Shown here: positions 59,649-64,000 of the stretch, piece after piece
Numbering within the stretch: the first letter of the stretch is position 1
How the letters are laid out: each line of letters starts with the position of its first letter
The notes under the pieces: model-generated
What the model was told of the DNA's origin: nothing
The model's input: the letters and a program-made list of their open reading frames with translations, nothing else
The model's database searches: none
Assembly (NCBI GenBank): GCA_019423565.1
Contig: JAHZBE010000007.1
Coordinates: forward strand, 16,579-80,578
Direction: 5' to 3'
Source of the DNA: a bacterium
Lineage (GTDB): Bacteria > Bacillota_I > Bacilli_A > RF39 > UBA660
Length of the DNA: 64,000 bases
Program-made: the position numbers and the translations under genes

Positions 59649-60581
59649 TTGGACGGAATATTTTTTTTATTACTAGCTTTTTGTACAATATATATGAGTA
59701 TAAAACTATCATATTATGGGGATGTTCTATCGAAACAATCTAAAGTAGGAGCTGCTTTTATTGGTGGACTTTTAATTGCATCAATAACTAGTCTCCCAGA
59801 ATTTGTTACAAGTGTATCTGCGGTTGTTTTAGATAATGCATCATTATCTTTTGGCGACATTGTTGGAAGTAATATGTTTAATATATTTGTTTTAGCAGTC
59901 TACAACATATATTTTTTTAAATCTAATTTATTTAGAAATACATCTAACAAATATATATTTGAATGTTTAATATTAGTCTCAGATTACATATTTATCATAT
60001 TAGGTTGCCATAATATAATAGTAAATATTGTGTCTTTATTATTATTTTTTGCATATCTAGTTTATATGTATTCAGTATTTAAAAATGACAAAAAAGAGGA
60101 AGAAGAAATAAAAGAAAAACAGAAATTTATTTTGTTAAAATTCATATTAACTGGAATTGTTATGGTAGTTTTAAGTGTACTTTTAACATATCAAGCTGAT
60201 AAAATAGCCCATATGTATCCAAAATTTTCATCTAGTTCTATAGGTGCGATTCTTTTAGGAATTACAACAAGTCTTCCAGAAGTAGTCACAACATTTGCAT
60301 TATTAAAATTAAATAATTATAACATGGCCATATCAAATATGCTTGGAAGTAATATATTTAATTTTTTAGTACTTGCGATATCCGACTTATTTATTAAAGA
60401 TAATTATATATATAGTTATGCAGATAAATATAGTATGTTTTATATATTTGGTGGAATATTTATAACAATTTTATTTGCAATTTCAATATTACTTAAATCA
60501 GAAAAGAAATTTATATATATATTTATTTCAATAATTATGATTATTATATATTTTTCCGTATGGTATTTGCAATTTATATAA
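59649..60581 (+). CDS. Sodium/calcium exchanger-family membrane protein (CaCA, YrbG-like)
   Basis: A cation antiporter of the CaCA superfamily. Two homologous halves carry the alpha repeats: alpha-1 GGLLIASITSLPEFVTSVSAVVLDNASLSFGDIVGSNMFNI (about 38-78) and alpha-2 GAILLGITTSLPEVVTTFALLKLNNYNMAISNMLGSNIFNFLVLA (about 199-243). Both have the TSLPE and GSN-x-FN signatures that bind cations. About 10 membrane segments are visible, with a charged loop near 145-160 (KNDKKEEEEIKEKQK). The start is TTG at 59649 after GAGGGTGATAAT. The length of 310 fits YrbG-like members. The ion is not certain from sequence. Confidence 0.9.
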   Translation: MDGIFFLLLAFCTIYMSIKLSYYGDVLSKQSKVGAAFIGGLLIASITSLPEFVTSVSAVVLDNASLSFGDIVGSNMFNIFVLAVYNIYFFKSNLFRNTSNKYIFECLILVSDYIFIILGCHNIIVNIVSLLLFFAYLVYMYSVFKNDKKEEEEIKEKQKFILLKFILTGIVMVVLSVLLTYQADKIAHMYPKFSSSSIGAILLGITTSLPEVVTTFALLKLNNYNMAISNMLGSNIFNFLVLAISDLFIKDNYIYSYADKYSMFYIFGGIFITILFAISILLKSEKKFIYIFISIIMIIIYFSVWYLQFI

Positions 60582-60624
60582 AATATGATAAAATAATATT
60601 AGCTTTAAATGAGGAGGAATCAAG

Positions 60625-60840
60625 ATGGAAGTAGCATTATTAGTAATATCAGTCCTTTTAATAACAGTTGTTTTATTACAAAGTGGGAAAGCAGAAAGTG
60701 CTAGTAATATAATGATGGGTGCAAGTGCTGAACTTTTTGCCCAAAGAAAAGAAAGAGGATCAGAACTATTTTTAAGTAGAATGACACTAATATTAGGATT
60801 ATTATTTTTTGTAATATGTTTAGTAATGTCATTGATGTAA
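60625..60840 (+). CDS. secG: SecG, preprotein translocase subunit
   Basis: SecG is the small third subunit of the SecYEG channel. The 71 residues have two membrane segments (about 2-18 and 50-70) flanking the conserved loop LLQSGKAESASNIMMGASAELFAQRKERGSELFLSRMT. GAGGAGGAATCAAG precedes the ATG. It opens the conserved block secG-rnr-smpB-ssrA. Confidence 0.95.
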   Translation: MEVALLVISVLLITVVLLQSGKAESASNIMMGASAELFAQRKERGSELFLSRMTLILGLLFFVICLVMSLM

Positions 60841-60861
60841 AAGACATATTCATGTCTTTTT
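60839..60861 (+). terminator. Terminator of secG (possibly partial)
   Basis: AAAAGACAT, loop ATTC, ATGTCTTTT, then one T and G. With the short T run some readthrough into rnr is likely. Confidence 0.65.
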
Positions 60862-60879
60862 GTTTTATATGGAGGAAAT

Positions 60880-63018
60880 ATGAGAGAAGAAATTATAGAA
60901 CTATTAGGAAAAGAAAAAAGAGCGTTATCCGCAACCGAAATATGTGATAAGTTAAATCTTAATACTGCAGGAGAATTAAAAAAATTATTAGATAACCTTA
61001 GAATATTAGAAGAAGGTTATACTGTTTATAGATCAAATAAAGATAAATATATGTTATTTGAAAATAGTCATTTACTAAAAGGAAGATTAAGTGTAAATAA
61101 AAAAGGATTTGGTTTTGTAATAGTAGATGGCAGAGATGAAGATATTTATATAGATGCTAAAAACATGAATGGTGCCTTAAATAATGATTTAGTTGTAGTT
61201 GAAGAACTAAAAGGACAAAACGGTAAGAAAACAGAAGGAAGAGTTGTAAAAGTATTAAAGAAAGAAAATAACTTAATCGTTGGTGAATACAAAATAATTG
61301 ATGGTAATCCTCATTTCATTCCAGATGATAAAAAATTAAGGATGGAAATAATTTTAGATAATAAAGATTTAGATGATTTAGTAGATGGACACAAAATTCA
61401 AGTAAGTATAGTAAAAGAAATGGGTAAATATAAATACTTAGGAGAAGTAGTTAAAATAATTGGTCATAAAAATGATCCTGGTGTTGATATTTTATCTATT
61501 ATATATGATCATGGAATAAATGATGTATTTACTGATGAGGTTATGGAAGAAGTTAATGCACTTCCTAGTGAAGTCCTTGATAGTGATAGAAAAGGTAGAA
61601 AAGATTTAACTGACATGACGATATTCACAATTGATGGTGATGATACAAAAGATATAGATGATGCAATATCAATCAGTAAAAAAGGTGAAAATTATATTTT
61701 AGGAGTACATATTGCAGATGTATCTTATTATGTAAAAGAAGGTACAGCATTATATAAAGAAGCATATTCTAGAGGAACAAGTGTATATTTAGTTGATAGA
61801 GTTGTACCAATGCTTCCTCATAAATTATCTAATGGAATATGTTCACTTAATCCAAATGTTGATAGGCTTGCAATATCTTGTATAATGGAAATAACTCCTA
61901 ATGGTAAAATAGTATCACATGATATATTTGAAAGTGTTATAAGATCAAGAATCCAAATGACTTATAAAAAAGTTAATAAAATATTAAATGATGAAGAAAC
62001 TCCTGAAGGATATGAACCATTTAAAGATGATTTAAAATTAATGTGGGAACTTGCTAAAATTCTTAGAAAAGAAAAACTTTCAAGAGGATACTTAGACTTT
62101 GATGTTGATGAGCCTAAAATATTGGTTGATGAAAATTGTAAGCCTTATGATGTTGTTTTAAGAGAACATGGTAAAGGTGAAAATATGATTGAAGACTTTA
62201 TGATTGCAGCTAACGAAACAGTCGCAGAACATGTTTTCTATATGGGACTTCCTTTTGTATATAGAGTACACGAAGTACCAGATAATGAAAAGGTTGAGCA
62301 ATTCTTAAATTCAATTAGTATGCTAGGTTACCATGTTGTTGGTGATAGAAACTTTGTTTATCCAAAATCAATGAAAAAAATACTTGATCAATTGAGAGAC
62401 AAAGAAGGTTTTGCAATTTTATCTACATTATTATTAAGATGTATGAAAAAAGCTGTTTATAAACCTGAAAATCTAGGTCACTATGGACTAGCTTCAAAAT
62501 GTTATACACATTTTACATCACCTATTAGAAGATTCCCAGATACAACTGTACATAATTTACTTAGAAAATATATATTTAATGAGCCAAATGATAAAGAATT
62601 AAATAGACTTATAGAGTATTGGGAAGAAAATTTACCTGCACTTTGTGATCATGCATCAGAAAAAGAAAGAGATTCTATTGACTGTGAAAGAGATGTAGAA
62701 TCAATGAAAATGGCAGAGTATATGGAAAGTCATATTGGTGAAGAATATGATGGAACTATTTCTTCAGTTATGAATTTTGGCTTATTTGTACAATTAGATA
62801 ATATGATTGAAGGTCTTGTACATATATCTGAAATTAAAGGTGATTATTATACATTTGATGAAACTACTCATACATTAAGAGGAGAAAAGAAAGGTAAAAT
62901 GTATAAACTAGGACAAAAAGTAAGAGTTGTTGTAACTAATGCTTCAAAAGAAAACAGTACTATTGATTTTAATTTAGTAGAAGGTAATAAAAGTGGAAAT
63001 AATAAACAGAAAAGCTAA
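60880..63018 (+). CDS. rnr: RNase R
   Basis: RNase R is a processive 3'-5' exoribonuclease that degrades structured RNA and helps in trans-translation. The 712 residues comprise an N-terminal winged helix (about 1-65), cold-shock domains (GFGFVIVDGRDEDIYID) and the RNB catalytic domain. The latter has FTIDGDDTKDIDDAISI with the catalytic Asp residues, HIADVSYYVKEG and YTHFTSPIRRFPDTTVH. A C-terminal S1 domain (EEYDGTISSVMNFGLFVQLDNMIEGLVHIS) follows. GGAGGAAAT precedes the ATG. It overlaps smpB by 26 bases, fitting their shared pathway. Confidence 0.97.
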   Translation: MREEIIELLGKEKRALSATEICDKLNLNTAGELKKLLDNLRILEEGYTVYRSNKDKYMLFENSHLLKGRLSVNKKGFGFVIVDGRDEDIYIDAKNMNGALNNDLVVVEELKGQNGKKTEGRVVKVLKKENNLIVGEYKIIDGNPHFIPDDKKLRMEIILDNKDLDDLVDGHKIQVSIVKEMGKYKYLGEVVKIIGHKNDPGVDILSIIYDHGINDVFTDEVMEEVNALPSEVLDSDRKGRKDLTDMTIFTIDGDDTKDIDDAISISKKGENYILGVHIADVSYYVKEGTALYKEAYSRGTSVYLVDRVVPMLPHKLSNGICSLNPNVDRLAISCIMEITPNGKIVSHDIFESVIRSRIQMTYKKVNKILNDEETPEGYEPFKDDLKLMWELAKILRKEKLSRGYLDFDVDEPKILVDENCKPYDVVLREHGKGENMIEDFMIAANETVAEHVFYMGLPFVYRVHEVPDNEKVEQFLNSISMLGYHVVGDRNFVYPKSMKKILDQLRDKEGFAILSTLLLRCMKKAVYKPENLGHYGLASKCYTHFTSPIRRFPDTTVHNLLRKYIFNEPNDKELNRLIEYWEENLPALCDHASEKERDSIDCERDVESMKMAEYMESHIGEEYDGTISSVMNFGLFVQLDNMIEGLVHISEIKGDYYTFDETTHTLRGEKKGKMYKLGQKVRVVVTNASKENSTIDFNLVEGNKSGNNKQKS

Positions 63019-63433
63019 GTTTGAATATGAAATATTAGATAAATTTGAAGCAGGAATAGTGCTTACTGGAACTGAAATTAAATCGGTTAGAAATGGTAAT
63101 GCTAATATAAAAGATAGTTATGCAATAATAAAAAATGGTGAAGTATTTTTACTAAATATGTTTATATCAGAATATAAAGAAGGTAATATATTTAATCATG
63201 AAGAAACTAGAACTAGAAAACTTTTACTTCATAAAAATGAAATAAGAAAAATTAATGATAAAATTAAAATAAAAGGATTAACTATTGTACCTTTAAAAGT
63301 ATATTTTGTAAGAGGAAAAGCAAAAGTAGAAATAGGAATTGCAAGAGGTAAACATACTTATGATAAAAAAGAAACTATAAAACAAAGAGATATAGATAGA
63401 GAAATGAAAAAGTCATTAAAAGAAAGATTCTAA
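62993..63433 (+). CDS. smpB: SmpB, tmRNA-binding protein
   Basis: SmpB binds tmRNA and brings it to stalled ribosomes. The 146-residue protein has NRKAKFEYEILDKFEAGIVLTGTEIKSVRNGNANIKDSYAII, FIS-x-Y, then HEETRTRKLLLHKNEI and the C-terminal GKHTYDKKETIKQRDIDREMKK tail. The start is GTG at 62993, preceded by AAGGT, and lies inside rnr. An inverted repeat GAAAAAGTCA...TGACTTTTTC spans its end and may stop transcription before ssrA. ssrA follows directly, as in Bacillus. Confidence 0.97.
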   Translation: MEIINRKAKFEYEILDKFEAGIVLTGTEIKSVRNGNANIKDSYAIIKNGEVFLLNMFISEYKEGNIFNHEETRTRKLLLHKNEIRKINDKIKIKGLTIVPLKVYFVRGKAKVEIGIARGKHTYDKKETIKQRDIDREMKKSLKERF

Positions 63434-63435
63434 TT

Positions 63436-63464
63436 TTGACTTTTTCTTTATTTTATACTATAAT
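63436..63464 (+). promoter_or_regulatory. Promoter of ssrA
   Basis: TTGACT (63436-63441), 17 bases, TATAAT (63459-63464). The expected start of transcription lies within about two bases upstream of or at the mature 5' end at 63473. Confidence 0.8.
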
Positions 63465-63472
63465 TCTGTTAT

Positions 63473-63855
63473 GGGCCTGTATATGGTTTCGACAGAAATG
63501 TTTAAAATTAAGTGGCAAGTCGGAGGCACCCGTTAGTGTGCAAACAAAAAATAAACGGAAACAAAATTAAAGATGCATTTGCATCACTATTCAGAAGCAA
63601 TAGTGTAGCCGTAGCTGCGTAAGTCAGAAATGCGTGTTTTCTATTATCTTTTCTTGCGTAGATTATAGAAAATTCGAACTTTAGCAAGATATATTATTAT
63701 TTAGCCTAGAAGTAATAATGAATAATTATAGGCTTACTAATTTGTAGGTTGTTAGTTTCTTTTATAAATTAGGAAAAACAAAAAACTAACTAAACTTGTA
63801 GAAGCTTTCTGGTATGCATTTTTGGACAGGAGTTCGACTCTCCTCAGGTCCACCA
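63473..63855 (+). ncRNA. ssrA: Transfer-messenger RNA (tmRNA)
   Basis: tmRNA rescues stalled ribosomes by acting as tRNA-Ala and then mRNA. The 5' end GGGCCTG pairs with CAGGTCC before the encoded ACCA at 63852-63855 (one G-T pair). The T arm GGAGTTCGACTCTCC lies near the end, and GGTTTCGAC is the conserved 5' part. The tag frame resumes at GGA (63557) and ends at TAA (63620-63622): it starts GNKIKDAFAS and ends SNSVAVAA, 21 residues after the tmRNA-borne Ala. This is longer than in Bacillus (14). The resume codon is assigned by analogy to other tmRNAs; the frame ending VAVAA is clear. Confidence 0.95.
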
Positions 63856-63899
63856 TATTGATTGATACTCGGACAATCCCTGAGTTTAAGTAATAGATT

Positions 63900-63926
63900 A
63901 CTAACTAGAAATAGTTAGTTTTTTTC
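63900..63926 (+). terminator. Terminator of ssrA
   Basis: ACTAACTA, loop GAAA, TAGTTAGT, then seven T: a perfect 8-bp stem about 45 bases after the tmRNA CCA. Confidence 0.88.
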
Positions 63927-63955
63927 TGTTTAAAACGAAATGATGAGTGATGATT

Positions 63956-64000
63956 ATGTTTGAGATAGAAACTAAAAATTTGAAAATAAGTGATGAACTT
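63956..64000 (+). CDS. Start of an unidentified gene, cut by the window end
   Basis: ATG at 63956 opens MFEIETKNLKISDEL and the frame runs off the right edge. A weak GAGTGATGATT lies upstream, and a terminator precedes it. Fifteen codons are too few for an assignment. Confidence 0.4.
   Translation, partial: MFEIETKNLKISDEL

Noticed and set aside
1..64000. rRNA, tRNA, insertion sequences, prophage or CRISPR
   Set aside because: Read for T-arm motifs, CCA ends, transposase motifs and regular repeats; only the tmRNA and SRP RNA were found.

Overview
This is an extremely AT-rich chromosomal window read with the standard bacterial code: TGG encodes Trp, and TGA is used as a stop (for example after metG). 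Gene content and order are those of a low-GC Bacillota, most like class Bacilli: dnaA-dnaN-recF-gyrB-gyrA, dnaX-ybaB-recR-bofA-holB-ricT, rsmA-yabG-veg, yabP-yabQ-divIC, mrnC-rlmB-sigH-secE-nusG-rplK-rplA-rplJ-rplL-rpoB-rpoC, secG-rnr-smpB-ssrA. A ComK homologue, Bacillus-type parS sites and an exact Noc-binding-site palindrome support Bacilli. The genus cannot be told from this sequence. No rRNA, tRNA, insertion sequence, prophage or CRISPR array was seen.

Layout. Positions 1-656 hold the 3' part of murF. Positions 657-987 and 2353-2527 flank dnaA with DnaA-box-like sites and form a bipartite origin. dnaN, a membrane-anchored protein of unknown function, comK, recF, gyrB and gyrA follow to 10.6 kb. 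Positions 10.6-12.2 kb are a chromosome-organisation zone. It has one Noc-type palindrome, the small SRP RNA, tadA, then a gene-free stretch of about 950 bases carrying six parS palindromes. From 12.2 to 22.8 kb a dense run (dnaX to spoVT) covers DNA polymerase III clamp loading, recombination, RNA modification, translation rescue and transcription-coupled repair. From 22.8 to 31.6 kb lie dut, metG, tatD, rsmA, yabG, veg, a pilin-like protein, spoVG, yabP, yabQ, divIC, mrnC, rlmB and sigH. From 31.7 to 43.5 kb are secE-nusG, the L11-L1-L10-L12 genes with their leaders, and rpoB-rpoC. From 43.5 to 52.3 kb are a small XRE regulator, a zinc-ribbon membrane protein, tilS, ftsH and the str operon with tuf. 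From 52.3 to 60.6 kb is a cell-surface and envelope block: FemAB transferase, enolase, class B sortase, a 1243-residue MucBP surface protein with an NPKTLD sorting signal, and a CaCA exchanger. The end holds secG, rnr, smpB, tmRNA and the first codons of another gene.

Functional themes. (1) Replication and segregation: oriC, DnaA, clamp, gyrase, clamp loader, a parS array and a Noc site all lie within 12 kb. (2) Homologues of sporulation-associated genes (bofA, spoVT, yabG, spoVG, yabP, yabQ, sigH) are intact, so this is a spore former or a lineage that kept part of the programme. (3) Competence: an unusually short ComK plus an orphan prepilin-like protein. (4) A sortase and its probable substrate sit side by side in convergent orientation. 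Most starts were moved inward to the codon with a Shine-Dalgarno sequence; GTG and TTG starts are fairly common.
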